64,000 bases of DNA, from assembly GCA_035292505.1 (NCBI GenBank), contig DATDQA010000062.1, positions 1-64,000 on the forward strand, in the 5' to 3' direction. Below are positions 49,703 to 58,631 of this stretch, piece after piece (position 1 is the stretch's first letter; the number at the start of each line of letters is the position of its first letter). The notes beneath the pieces were generated by a model. The model was not told where the DNA came from. It saw nothing but the letters and a program-made list of their open reading frames with translations, and searched no databases. The position numbers and the translations under genes were made by a program. Source of the stretch: DATDQA01 sp035292505. GTDB lineage: Bacteria > Bacteroidota > Bacteroidia > Chitinophagales > Saprospiraceae.

Positions 49703-51705
49703 CACTCTGCAGGCACTGGCACAGCCGAAATCCCATCACCTGTCACTGATTGCGAAGGCTCAGCATTGTTCCCCGTCACATCTTCCGGACGTAAGTGTGC
49801 CTGTGGTTCCTGGAATGGTCTCGGACCGATGAGTTTGATCACATCCGATTTCAATAATACTTCACGCTCGAGGAGTTCTTTGGCAAGGATATTCAGTTCT
49901 TCGTTGTGCACATGCAATACTTCCTGCGCACGTTCATATTGCTGATCGATCATCTTGCGCACTTCATCATCGATGAGTTTCGCAGTTTCATCAGAATAGG
50001 GTTTTTGAAACTGATCCTGAGACATTCCATAGAAGGAGACGTTACCCACTTTGTCATTGAGTCCAAAGACTGCAACCATACTATATGCCATTTTGGTCAC
50101 ATGGTCGAGATCACTTTGTGCGCCCGTAGAGATCTTGCCAAACGTGTTTTTCTCTGAGGCCCTTCCCGCGAGGGTCATGCACATCCTGTCGAGAAGTTGT
50201 TCTGTACGGGTGATATATTCTTCCTTCGGGAGATACTGTGCATAGCCGAGTGTCCCGATGCCACGTGGCACAATGGTCACTTTGACGAGAGGGGATGCAT
50301 GCTCAAGAAACCAACCGCAAATTGCATGACCTGCTTCGTGAAAGGCGATAATTTCTTTTTCTTCAGGAGAGATGAGCTTATTTTTCTTCTCCAGGCCTCC
50401 GATCACACGATCAAGCGCTGAATTGAAGTCATCCATGTCGACGGCCTTCTTATTGCGACGTGCTGCGATGAGAGCTGCTTCATTGCATACATTGGCGATA
50501 TCTGCTCCGGCAAATCCGGGAGTCATCTCTGCCAGTGTCGCCGGATTCACATCTTCCCGAATCTTGATATTCTTGAGATGCACTTTAAAAATTGCTTCGC
50601 GACCTGTGAGATCCGGTGCGTCGATACCGATCTGACGGTCGAAACGTCCCGGACGCAACAATGCAGTATCGAGTACATCAGGCCTGTTTGTCGCTGCCAT
50701 GAGAATGACGCCTTTATCGGTACTGAAGCCATCCATTTCTACGAGCAGTTGATTGAGCGTATTTTCCCGTTCATCATTACCGCCCTGCCACACTCCTTTG
50801 CCACGCGCACGACCGATGGCATCGATCTCATCAATAAAGACAATACATGGCGCTTTCTCACGTGCTTGTTTGAAGAGGTCTCGGACACGTGATGCACCCA
50901 CACCCACAAACATCTCGACGAAGTCAGAACCGGAAATAGAAAAGAACGGAACGGCAGCTTCACCTGCTACCGCTTTTGCTAACAGTGTTTTGCCTGTACC
51001 CGGTGCACCCACAAGAAGGACGCCTTTCGGAATCTTTCCTCCAAGCGCAGTATACTTCTTCGGATTCTTGAGAAAGTCAACGACTTCCATCACTTCCTCT
51101 TTTGCTTCATCGAGTCCTGCGACATCTTCGAAGGTGATATTGACTTTCGTGCCCTTGTCAAAGAGCGTGGCTTTGGATTTGCCGATGTTGAAGATCTGTG
51201 CACCAGGACCTCCGCCTGAGCCACTCACTCTGCGCATGATAAACAGCCAGATGGCGATGATCAGGAAGATGGGAATGATCCATCCAAGAAGAGGACCCAG
51301 CCAGTTTTGCTTTTCAATATAGTTGGGATAGACGCGATATTCTTCAGGCACGGATGCATTGAGGAGATTGATATTCTGGTCGAAGGAGTCTTCGGGCCCG
51401 ATATTAAAGGTATAATGTGCCCTGCTTCGGGTAAAGTTTGTCTTGATTGCATCCTTATGAATTGGCTTACTCAGTCTATCCTTTTTGATATAGACCAGTG
51501 CATCTTTTTTGTTGATAATCTCGAGTTTTTCTACATCCCCTTCTTTGACAAATTCAGAGTACTGCTGCAGGTTGATGGTCTTGCGGTTGCTATCGGGCAT
51601 GTAGATCAGGTTGAACCCGATCAGGATCAGGATAATGATGCCATAGATCCAATACGAATTGAAATTGAGTCTTGGCTTGCGCTCTGTATTTTGGTTTTCT
51701 TCCAT
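49702..51705 (-). CDS. ftsH: ATP-dependent zinc metalloprotease FtsH
   Basis: 667 residues. The N-terminal part has two membrane helices (about 17-35 and 145-165) around a periplasmic domain. AAA+: Walker A VGAPGTGKT (about 230), Walker B CIVFIDEIDAIG, SRH arginines in RPGRFDRQI. The M41 protease domain has HEAGHAICG at about 455 and the third ligand Asp in the following helix. FtsH degrades membrane proteins, unassembled subunits and short-lived regulators. The C-terminal 40 residues are low-complexity and Pro/Glu-rich. It follows rsfS by 62 bp on the same strand, a usual Bacteroidota pair. Confidence 0.97.
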   Translation of the reverse strand: MEENQNTERKPRLNFNSYWIYGIIILILIGFNLIYMPDSNRKTINLQQYSEFVKEGDVEKLEIINKKDALVYIKKDRLSKPIHKDAIKTNFTRSRAHYTFNIGPEDSFDQNINLLNASVPEEYRVYPNYIEKQNWLGPLLGWIIPIFLIIAIWLFIMRRVSGSGGGPGAQIFNIGKSKATLFDKGTKVNITFEDVAGLDEAKEEVMEVVDFLKNPKKYTALGGKIPKGVLLVGAPGTGKTLLAKAVAGEAAVPFFSISGSDFVEMFVGVGASRVRDLFKQAREKAPCIVFIDEIDAIGRARGKGVWQGGNDERENTLNQLLVEMDGFSTDKGVILMAATNRPDVLDTALLRPGRFDRQIGIDAPDLTGREAIFKVHLKNIKIREDVNPATLAEMTPGFAGADIANVCNEAALIAARRNKKAVDMDDFNSALDRVIGGLEKKNKLISPEEKEIIAFHEAGHAICGWFLEHASPLVKVTIVPRGIGTLGYAQYLPKEEYITRTEQLLDRMCMTLAGRASEKNTFGKISTGAQSDLDHVTKMAYSMVAVFGLNDKVGNVSFYGMSQDQFQKPYSDETAKLIDDEVRKMIDQQYERAQEVLHVHNEELNILAKELLEREVLLKSDVIKLIGPRPFQEPQAHLRPEDVTGNNAEPSQSVTGDGISAVPVPAE

Positions 51706-51767
51706 TCTTTATGTCGGATCAGGTCGTTTTGTGTCACAAAAACAGTAAAAGCCCGAAAGGGTTCTGG

Positions 51768-52214
51768 TCACAGGTGTTCGTACTCTGTGATCTTCGCATC
51801 ACTCCAGAGATCTTCCAATCCATAAAACTCCCGTGTTTCCCAATGGAAGATATGTACCACAGTCGAGAAATAATCAAGGCAGACCCATTTCGCATTGTGC
51901 AATCCTTCCAGATGAGCCGGGCGCAGACCGGTTTCTTCTTTCACCCGCGCGTGAATGTTTTCTGCGATTGACCGGATCTGCGTACTTGACTCACCCTCAC
52001 AAATGAGAAAGTACTCGGTCGGGGCGTCATTCAGGGCACGCAGGTCGAGTTTCACGATGTGTTTTCCTTTGATATCTGTGATGCAGTCGATGACCAGATC
52101 ATTGAGATCATCTATGGCACTGTGGATTTTTCGCGCTGCTGTCGCTCTTTTCAAATATTGTTTCTGTTTTGTTAGAATAAATTTCCCGTGCTGAATTTCC
52201 ACGTGTTTTAACAC
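51768..52214 (-). CDS. rsfS: Ribosomal silencing factor RsfS
   Basis: 148 residues. The RsfS/Iojap domain covers about 30-145: LVIDCITDIKGKHIVKLDLR, EYFLICEGESSTQIRSIAENI, LHNAKWVCLDYFSTVVHIF, YYGLEDLW-like end REFYGLEDLWSDA. It binds L14 and blocks subunit joining in starvation. The first 25 residues from the GTG at 52214 are basic and not conserved, so the true start is uncertain; no ATG is available early. ftsH follows and birA is divergent, an order often seen in Bacteroidota. Confidence 0.92.
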   Translation of the reverse strand: MLKHVEIQHGKFILTKQKQYLKRATAARKIHSAIDDLNDLVIDCITDIKGKHIVKLDLRALNDAPTEYFLICEGESSTQIRSIAENIHARVKEETGLRPAHLEGLHNAKWVCLDYFSTVVHIFHWETREFYGLEDLWSDAKITEYEHL

Positions 52215-52282
52215 ATGGAGAAATTCCGGGAAATGCCATTATTACCTACTTTTCCTTTTGCGATCTACAAAATACGGCATTT

Positions 52283-53161
52283 TTGAGCACTTTGACAGAC
52301 CGGTCAACCGGCAGGACAGGCTTGGAGGCAATCGGGACAGTGATCTATCACTTCCGGGTTCTTGACTCCACAAACACTTACGCCCTCAAACTGTTGTCGC
52401 AAATTCGACCAAAAGCGGGCACTCTCATCTCAGCAGATTATCAGACAACCGGGCGGGGACAGATGGGCAGGGATTGGCACAGTGCTCCCGGACTCAACCT
52501 CTGTTTGTCCTGCATTCTATATCCGGAGACAAATGCCCAGAATCAATTCGCGATCAGTATGGCGGTCGCTCTGGCTGTGAGGGATACCGTGGCTGACTTC
52601 ATCAATCAGGAACGAGTGAAAATCAAATGGCCAAACGACATTTATGTGGGCGACAAAAAGATCGCAGGAATCCTGATTCAGACCAGTATCCACGGGAATG
52701 TGATCATATATTGTGTGGCAGGGATTGGCCTGAATGTAAATGAAACCGATTTCCCTGCTGAACTGCCGAATCCGACTTCGTTGAAGCTGGAAACGACTGA
52801 GACCTTAGATCGAGACTTGCCTGACGGCAGTCAGGAATTGTCAATTCCTGAAGGTAGATTAAGCCTTGCCGGCAGGCAGGAAGGAATTGTCAATTCTTGG
52901 GATATCAATGCAGTTCAGGAGAGGCTTACTGAAAATCTCAGCAAGCGCCTCAATTTGCTTGGAAGTCCCGGGACACGGCTTCATGACGACTATCACAGCG
53001 CACTTTACCGGCGAGATATCCAGTCACACTTTAGAATTTTTCAAAATAAGTCTATTCAATCTGGTACAATTGAGAAAGTGGATGAACTGGGACGACTGAT
53101 TATCCGATGGAAAAATGGAGAGATAAGATCGTATCAGCACCATGAGATCGAATACGTTTAA
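52283..53161 (+). CDS. birA: Biotin--[acetyl-CoA-carboxylase] ligase with an internal repeat-encoded insertion
   Basis: 292 residues. The catalytic domain shows RVLDSTNTYALKLL, SADYQTTGRGQMGRDWHS (biotin-AMP loop GRGQxGR), KIKWPNDIYVGDKKIAGIL and VAGIGLNVN. No N-terminal DNA-binding domain is present, so it is a group I ligase. Residues about 176-207 (DRDLPDGSQELSIPEGR and onward) are coded by a palindromic repeat (52812-52905) and make the protein longer than usual. The C-terminal SH3-like domain is recognisable (IEKVDELGRLIIRW). The start is TTG at 52283 or TTG at 52292; no ATG precedes the conserved part. Confidence 0.9.
   Translation: MSTLTDRSTGRTGLEAIGTVIYHFRVLDSTNTYALKLLSQIRPKAGTLISADYQTTGRGQMGRDWHSAPGLNLCLSCILYPETNAQNQFAISMAVALAVRDTVADFINQERVKIKWPNDIYVGDKKIAGILIQTSIHGNVIIYCVAGIGLNVNETDFPAELPNPTSLKLETTETLDRDLPDGSQELSIPEGRLSLAGRQEGIVNSWDINAVQERLTENLSKRLNLLGSPGTRLHDDYHSALYRRDIQSHFRIFQNKSIQSGTIEKVDELGRLIIRWKNGEIRSYQHHEIEYV
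52812..52905. repeat. Palindromic repeat insertion inside birA
   Basis: Contains CCTGACGGCAGTCAGG (52820-52835, a 6+4+6 palindrome) and GGAATTGTCAATTCC (52834-52848). The core GGAATTGTCAATTC is repeated at 52883-52896 after CTTGCCGGCAGGCAGG. The frame stays open through it. It falls in a loop between the catalytic and C-terminal domains. Confidence 0.75.
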
Positions 53162-53204
53162 TACGCTTGGCTGTTTTCGGATGTCGGTTTCAGCTCTCAA
53201 CTTC

Positions 53205-53310
53205 GATTTCCTTGAGTTTGTGTTTAATTTTGTGTTTGTGTTTAATTTCTATTTTTATCAGATGCCACAATCTCACATGCTCTTTGCCCTATGCTCTTTG
53301 CTCTATACCC
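53205..53310. repeat. GTTTGTGTTTAATTT and CTTTGCCCTATGC word tracts
   Basis: 53212-53260 repeats TTGTGTTTAATTTTGTG units, the inverse of the AACTCAAACACAAAC words at 31546-31590. 53278-53310 repeats TGCTCTTTGCCCTATG units. It follows the birA stop. Confidence 0.7.
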
Positions 53311-53414
53311 ATCACCATCCCGGCACAATATAAATCCCGAGCAGTAGCTTCGATCAGATATTGAATTCGCACAGGCTGTACTCAGGTACATTGTACGTTA
53401 CTTACTTTTCTTAA

Positions 53415-53713
53415 TTAACCTTTTCCTCCATATGATGGTCTACGCGAACTGTGAAACACTGCATAGACAACTACAATGTTTTCATTTTGATTGTACTGAT
53501 AGAAAATAAGATATGGAAAACGTCTCACTACTCCCCTCCTAAAATGCGTGAAAATCTTCGCGTACACCTCAGGCATGCGTCCAATGACATGCAAGCAAGC
53601 ATCAACACACGTAAGAAACTCTCACCCAAACCCGCTCTTTTTTCTTCATACCACTGGTAAGCCTCGGTCAAGTCTTTCTCCGCCTCAGGGGCGAGGATCA
53701 ACTTAGCGTCCAT
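53415..53713 (-). pseudogene. ParE/RelE-family toxin with frameshift
   Basis: The first 34 residues (MDAKLILAPEAEKDLTEAYQ and WYEEKRAGLGESFL) are a normal ParE-superfamily start. The frame then drifts and stops at 53528. In another frame the rest of the toxin continues without a break: VDACLHVIGRMPEVYA, RRGVVRRFPYLIFY, IVVVYAVFHSSRRP, stop at 53415. One base appears lost near 53605 (total length 299). Either the toxin is dead or the assembly has an error. Intact relatives bind gyrase or cleave mRNA. Confidence 0.8.
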
Positions 53714-53936
53714 AACGAGCTCTGATGCGTTTTTTTACATCTGGCCATGGTACCCCTGACGATAGATCAAGTCTGAGCTTTTCTTTCCTTTTATTCAATT
53801 CATTTTTCTGCCACTTAGGCAAGGGAATATCGTCAGGATTAGCAGCAAGATCATCCCATAAGTCCTCTACCAGTTGTAATTTCTCACTTGGACTCAAGTT
53901 GAAGAGATCGGAAATATTCTTCACACTATCATTCAT
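53703..53936 (-). CDS. Addiction-module antitoxin (TIGR02574-like)
   Basis: 77 residues with the family pattern FNLSPSEKLQLVEDLWDDLA at about 12-31 and PLPKWQKNELNKR at about 39-51. These small proteins neutralise ParE/RelE-type toxins coded just downstream. Its 3' end overlaps the toxin start by 11 bp. It remains intact although the toxin is frameshifted. Confidence 0.85.
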   Translation of the reverse strand: MNDSVKNISDLFNLSPSEKLQLVEDLWDDLAANPDDIPLPKWQKNELNKRKEKLRLDLSSGVPWPDVKKRIRARYGR

Positions 53937-54050
53937 AATTTACCCAAAGTTAACAAATGCAATCATGATCTTATTCAATTCTAAAGGTCAGTAATTATGA
54001 GAAAATCAGAGAATTCGGAATGGCAATTAATTGCTCTATGCCCTTGCTTC

Positions 54051-57000
54051 CTACCAGCCCGGGACAAAATAAATTCCCAACAACAGTTTTGAATCTTTCT
54101 CCAACGGATAAGCGACATAGGGTTCGATGATCATTGCACCAAAGAGATTTAGACGCAATCCGAGACCTGTGCTCATTGCGATTTTTGGTTTGCGATAGAT
54201 GGTTTCCAATTGTACTGATCCGTCGGGCTGAAAGCGCTGTATGACAATTGGTTCTCCGTCTTTGAAATGACTGAAATCATCGAATGCAACACCAACATCA
54301 AAGAACCATGAAAGATCTGAGTAAAAGAATCCTGACTTGATCAGAGACAACCGCTCCGGACCGGAAAATGGCAAGCGTACTTCCATACCGGTAACGGCGA
54401 TCTTTGACCCGCTCAGTCTATATAGTTCTTCGGTGAGCTTTTCATTGAATGTGGCATTATTATCCGGATTACCCGCGCTGAGTCCCACCCGCTTGAAGAT
54501 CTGGTTATAGTCATACCCATGCACCAGTCCCTGGTAACCTAAGAGAATAGGATTAAAACTGTTCGCATCCGTTCCATAGCGTGCATGATGGGTCAACCGG
54601 AATGCCAGTGACACCGGCTTGAGATATTGATAGACGCGTCCATCCGCAGTATTACTCCAGAAATCATAACTCCCGAGATTTCGCGATACTTCCAGCCTGT
54701 ACCGGTATCCGTTTAAGGGTGCGGTGACGCCAAATGATGACTTGTCTCCGACATAGGCTGTATTGATATTATAGTATGCTCCTTTCTTGACAACAAATCC
54801 ACCAAGGATGATTGCATCTTCCTCAATAGGTACCCTTTCGCGTGAACCCTGTGTATAAAACCTATATCCGAAATCATCCTCCACATAGAAATTCGGATAC
54901 TGATCTTGTCTATAGAACTGGTAGCTGATCCCCGCGCTTGCTTCCCATCTTGTCGCTTTAGAAAATGGAAGATGAATCAATAACGATGCTTGATCTTCAA
55001 AAATGCGAAGGACATTTATGTCTTCGCGTAACACAGGAAGAAGCCCTCCATTAACCGGTATGGTATCGAAGCTATAGTCAACATATCCCGTACGATAAGG
55101 AATATGAGACAACGATGCGCCCCATTGCAGCCTCCTTTTTGTGTTCAGGTATGTCACCGCACCCCCAAAGTCCAGGATGTCGCCATTCAATGCAAGCACT
55201 GTATACAATTGATTATTACCAAGTACATCACTAAAGAGCATTTCTATACCTCCCGCTAATCCAGTCCGCGCGCCAAACGTACCTGAACTGACTCCAATGC
55301 CAGTACTTCCTCCGATATAATCCAACTTGAACCGGGGTTTGTAGCGCGCATCTGTGAATGATGTGGTATCGGCCTCTGGCAACCTGTCAAGGTTATCGAG
55401 ATTGGTCTGTATGACCTGCTGCGTCTGCAGTCCGACTACGGGTAACGTCGCTGCAGCAACATCAATTTCATTTTTTGAAACCGTCTTATTCAGCATATCT
55501 TCCTTGTCAGCCTGGTAGATCGTATAATTTCCTCTATAGAAATGCGAGTAGACGATCCGGTCTCTTGAGGTCGCCACAGACAGCGCAGGGGAATACGTCG
55601 TGATACCAGAAACACCTGTGAGAAACTCTGTCATCTGCAGGACTTCTCCCGTTGCAACATTGTATTTATAAATATTCCTGAAGCCATCGCGATCTGAGAG
55701 GAAGTAAAGATTGCCTTCGTGGTCAAACGAGGGATTCAGATTGTCCGCACCCTGGAAGAGATCGATCTGTCCTGCTTTGCCGGTGGCGAGATTGAGCACG
55801 GCGAGATTCATCGTCCACTTTCCATGTGTGCGTCCATTGTCCATACTGAGTTTATCCGTTGCATAAGCGAGATGGGTACCTTCTGCATTAAAATTCGGCT
55901 GAATCTCCGAGTAGCGATCATTTGTCAGTTGAGTCACCTTATTGCTTTTCAGATCAATACTGTACAGGTCAGTCTGCCCTTCGACCAGTCCTGAAAACAC
56001 AATCGTTTTCCCATCGGGAGCCCATGCAGGATTGCTGATTGCAGGAACGCCTGGCACACGGATCGTGCGTTCGCTTTTACCTGTATCAACATCCTTTATG
56101 ACAATGACATTCTGTCCTTTCTCAAATGCAATAAAAGCGAATTGTTTGCTATCGGGTGACCAGGTTCCTGAAGTTTCCAGGAAACTCAGATCATCGAGAT
56201 GTCCGTCGCGTGTAAGGCTCGTGATGCGTTTTACGATTTTTCCTGTACGGGCATCTGCGAGAAAGAGATCAATACTGAAGAGATTTTTCTCCGAAAGAAA
56301 TATCACCCAACGGCCATTCGGACTCATTGCCGGAGAAATATTCATCTCACCGGCATTTTCTTCTGAAATAATTTTCTTCCCGACACCCCGCTCCTTACCA
56401 TCACTCAACATCGGTGTGTAGTATGTTTTGAGCGCTTCCCTGAAGGAGGTAAAGACATTCTCAGCGCTTGTATGAAAAATACTATCGGATGCAATTTCAA
56501 ATCCATACTTCGCTGTCATTTCAAACAACGGTTCGATCACCTGGTCCCCATAAGCACCGCTTACAAATGCCCAGAAGGCCTGTCCCCATCGGTAAGGAAA
56601 GTATTTCGGATTGCGCATGTCCTTGAACGTGGGGATGTCATCATTGAGCACCGCATCGCGCATCCACATCGCTGTATGGGCATCATACCTGCCGATGGAC
56701 ATATACTCCGCAAGACCTTCAACCATCCATAGGGGAAGGTTAGCCATATTTCGTATTGAAGTAGAATCACCATAGATGATCATATTGTATTGAAAGGCGT
56801 GCACGAGTTCATGACCCAGTACATGATGTGTCTGTTGATTGGTGAAGGTGAAGGGCAGGATGACCCGGTTCCGTAATCCTTCCGTCACACCGCCCGTGCC
56901 CGTACCGATCGCCCCATAGACGGCACTGGTCTGCTGAAAATCTGCGTGATTGTTATAAAATAATAGTGGATTTTTTGTAACCAGGGTGTCCCGGATGATG

Positions 57001-57215
57001 GCATTGTGGAGATCATACCATTGTTCAGCTTGTTTCGCGATTTCTGTAATAAACGGGTCGTTGTCAGTGTAATAATAAATCTGGTACCTCGGAGTATTCA
57101 GGACGCGGAAGTCAAAATTCGTATAGCGGGGTTTGTTCTGGCCGAAGTATTGTGAGGATACTGTAAGGCTAAGTCCGGGCAATAATAAACTCAATAATAG
57201 CAATCTGGTTTTCAT
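54051..57215 (-). CDS. Outer-membrane protein with peptidase-MA, TolB-like propeller and beta-barrel parts
   Basis: 1054 residues. The signal peptide (LLLLSLLLPGLSLTVSS) is followed by a gluzincin (peptidase MA-like) domain at about 40-270 with HELVH at 135-139 and the distal ligand in WMVEGLAEYM (about 163-172). A TolB/DPP-like six-bladed propeller comes next (about 285-600: SPNGRWVIFLSEKN, WSPDSKQFAFIAFEKGQ, NPSFDHEGNLYFLSDRDGF). The C-terminal 430 residues are a bacterial surface-antigen-type beta-barrel (GVSSGTFGARTGLAGGIEML, ending LLLGIYFVPGW). It therefore appears to hold its protease and propeller at the cell-surface or periplasmic face of an outer-membrane barrel. Function unknown. 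Confidence 0.8.
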   Translation of the reverse strand: MKTRLLLLSLLLPGLSLTVSSQYFGQNKPRYTNFDFRVLNTPRYQIYYYTDNDPFITEIAKQAEQWYDLHNAIIRDTLVTKNPLLFYNNHADFQQTSAVYGAIGTGTGGVTEGLRNRVILPFTFTNQQTHHVLGHELVHAFQYNMIIYGDSTSIRNMANLPLWMVEGLAEYMSIGRYDAHTAMWMRDAVLNDDIPTFKDMRNPKYFPYRWGQAFWAFVSGAYGDQVIEPLFEMTAKYGFEIASDSIFHTSAENVFTSFREALKTYYTPMLSDGKERGVGKKIISEENAGEMNISPAMSPNGRWVIFLSEKNLFSIDLFLADARTGKIVKRITSLTRDGHLDDLSFLETSGTWSPDSKQFAFIAFEKGQNVIVIKDVDTGKSERTIRVPGVPAISNPAWAPDGKTIVFSGLVEGQTDLYSIDLKSNKVTQLTNDRYSEIQPNFNAEGTHLAYATDKLSMDNGRTHGKWTMNLAVLNLATGKAGQIDLFQGADNLNPSFDHEGNLYFLSDRDGFRNIYKYNVATGEVLQMTEFLTGVSGITTYSPALSVATSRDRIVYSHFYRGNYTIYQADKEDMLNKTVSKNEIDVAAATLPVVGLQTQQVIQTNLDNLDRLPEADTTSFTDARYKPRFKLDYIGGSTGIGVSSGTFGARTGLAGGIEMLFSDVLGNNQLYTVLALNGDILDFGGAVTYLNTKRRLQWGASLSHIPYRTGYVDYSFDTIPVNGGLLPVLREDINVLRIFEDQASLLIHLPFSKATRWEASAGISYQFYRQDQYPNFYVEDDFGYRFYTQGSRERVPIEEDAIILGGFVVKKGAYYNINTAYVGDKSSFGVTAPLNGYRYRLEVSRNLGSYDFWSNTADGRVYQYLKPVSLAFRLTHHARYGTDANSFNPILLGYQGLVHGYDYNQIFKRVGLSAGNPDNNATFNEKLTEELYRLSGSKIAVTGMEVRLPFSGPERLSLIKSGFFYSDLSWFFDVGVAFDDFSHFKDGEPIVIQRFQPDGSVQLETIYRKPKIAMSTGLGLRLNLFGAMIIEPYVAYPLEKDSKLLLGIYFVPGW

Positions 57216-57299
57216 AACTGGTTTTTTCTACCTCTTAAAACACACGTGCTTAAAAAAGTATTTTGATTAAATCGGGGATCAAAAGTTAAGTTTTATTTA

Positions 57300-57350
57300 A
57301 AAGATATTGGCTTTTGGCTACTAGCTGTTTGCTTCAGCACTTTTTGTCGG
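57300..57350. repeat. TTGGCTTTTGGCTACTAGCTG word tract
   Basis: Short degenerate tandem words of the GGCTTTTGGC/AGCTGTTTGC kind, in the gap before the AbiEii-like gene stop. They match the words at 58250-58305. Confidence 0.6.
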
Positions 57351-57355
57351 AAATA

Positions 57356-57970
57356 TTACAATTTTCGGACTTCGTTGCGAATTGCTTCCTTCACCCGCGG
57401 CCAGGTCACCGAAGAGTCGAAGACAAGTGGATCCGCATCTTTTTCAGCGTCGTCGAAATAGGTGAGGCTTTTCCACACATGAAAGACTGTCATCTTATGA
57501 AACATCCGATCATACCATTCCATCATTTCGTTAAGTCCAAATCTTTGTAGCAGAAAGAAGAGGTCATAAAAATCCTTTTTACGCCCCCTTCCGGTAATTG
57601 CATCAATTTTCATAGGTGCGATGTCCCGCATATCTAATAATACCAATTCATCTACTCTCAGAAAAGGATGCGCAAATAGATATATGAATCTGATAAAGTC
57701 AAGTTTTACCCCCTCGGCCTCTACTATCAATGTACTTCCAGTCACCACTTGGGGTTCTTTCATCTCGAAGTCTTTACGCAACGTCTTATCCAACTCCTCT
57801 GCCTTGAATTCCTTGTTTGAAAAAAAATCCAGATCAATTGAATGTCTGTGCCCGATTTGTAATGCAAGATTTGTCCTACCGACTAACACAAAGTCGTTGA
57901 GGTAATTCTTAGCCATCAGGGATTTTAGTAGTCCCAATGTAGTAGGCCTGACTGCCGCATGATGTAGCAT
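57356..57970 (-). CDS. AbiEii/AbiGii-type nucleotidyltransferase (toxin-like)
   Basis: 204 residues of the nucleotidyltransferase AbiEii family. LALQIGHRHSIDLDFFSN carries the acidic metal-binding DLDFF pair. The preceding glycine motif, usually GGTALAL, is GRTNLAL here, a change in the loop that contacts the nucleotide triphosphate. Later VKLDFIRF supplies the third acid and IAPMKIDAITGRGRKKDFYDLFFLL is typical. AbiEii acts as a phage-defence/TA toxin in the AbiE system. The 46 bp overlap with the preceding gene marks a two-gene unit. Whether the altered loop still works is uncertain. Confidence 0.85.
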   Translation of the reverse strand: MLHHAAVRPTTLGLLKSLMAKNYLNDFVLVGRTNLALQIGHRHSIDLDFFSNKEFKAEELDKTLRKDFEMKEPQVVTGSTLIVEAEGVKLDFIRFIYLFAHPFLRVDELVLLDMRDIAPMKIDAITGRGRKKDFYDLFFLLQRFGLNEMMEWYDRMFHKMTVFHVWKSLTYFDDAEKDADPLVFDSSVTWPRVKEAIRNEVRKL

Positions 57971-58212
57971 CGCATCTCTTCTAATGGTATGTCGAAATAG
58001 ACACTGGCAAAGTGCATAGGTCTCCTGTCCATGTATCTCAGATTCTTGACGATTTCTCTGATTTGTGCCTTCCCGTAGTATGCAAGGATTTCTCTGAAAT
58101 CCTCAAGAGTACCCATTTGCATCACCCGATCCACAATATACGGTGCATTGTAATCCCAATCAATCTTGTCATAGTCTGTATCCCAGAAGAGTGACCTGCG
58201 TAGATTCATCAT
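57925..58212 (-). CDS. Small partner of AbiEii-like protein (DUF6922-type)
   Basis: 95 residues: LFWDTDYDKIDWDYNAPYIV, DRVMQMGTLEDFREILAYYG, IREIVKNLRYMDRRPMHFAS, FDIPLEEMRCY. This pattern is common just before AbiEii-like genes in Bacteroidota in place of the classical AbiEi repressor/antitoxin. An antitoxin or regulator role is inferred from context. No DNA-binding motif is obvious. Its 3' end overlaps the nucleotidyltransferase start. Confidence 0.7.
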   Translation of the reverse strand: MMNLRRSLFWDTDYDKIDWDYNAPYIVDRVMQMGTLEDFREILAYYGKAQIREIVKNLRYMDRRPMHFASVYFDIPLEEMRCYIMRQSGLLHWDY

Positions 58213-58631
58213 CGATTATTTTTGGCCTGTGAAGATAAGACTTGTAAAAGGCTATTGGCATTTCGCTTTTGGCCATTCGCTGTTGGCTGTTAGCTTAAAC
58301 ATTTTTGCCGAAACACAGACTACATTCGTGACTCAATTTGTCTCCTTTTCACAGCGTCCGCCGTAGCCAATGGCGAAGATGGACATTCTCGCTTTCTCAC
58401 CGTCTCACCATCTCACATTACCTGCCATCTTGTCGTATCATACATGCCAAAATAGCTATCTTGAGGCAATGGCTTGCTTTTTGATTTGCTTTTGATTAAA
58501 CCGCCTTCGGGGCGGGAATACACTCCACTCCTCCTCAGTTGGCTAATAAAATACATTTGAGGAGGGATGCTTATTCTCCCTCGAATTCAGGCACAGGAAT
58601 AAAATCCGCTTCTCAAAAAATTTAAACGAAA
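58213..58631. repeat. Repeat-filled intergenic region before clpB
   Basis: 58250-58305 has CTTTTGGCCATTCGCTGTTGGC words; 58352-58382 has GTCCGCCGTAGCCAATGGCG (inverse relative at 48494-48522). 58388-58420 has CTCGCTTTCTCACCGTCTCAC words; 58503-58590 has CGCCTTCGGGGCGGG and GAGGAGGGATGCTTATTCTCCCTC palindromes. The clpB promoter must lie here, but I could not place it. Confidence 0.65.
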
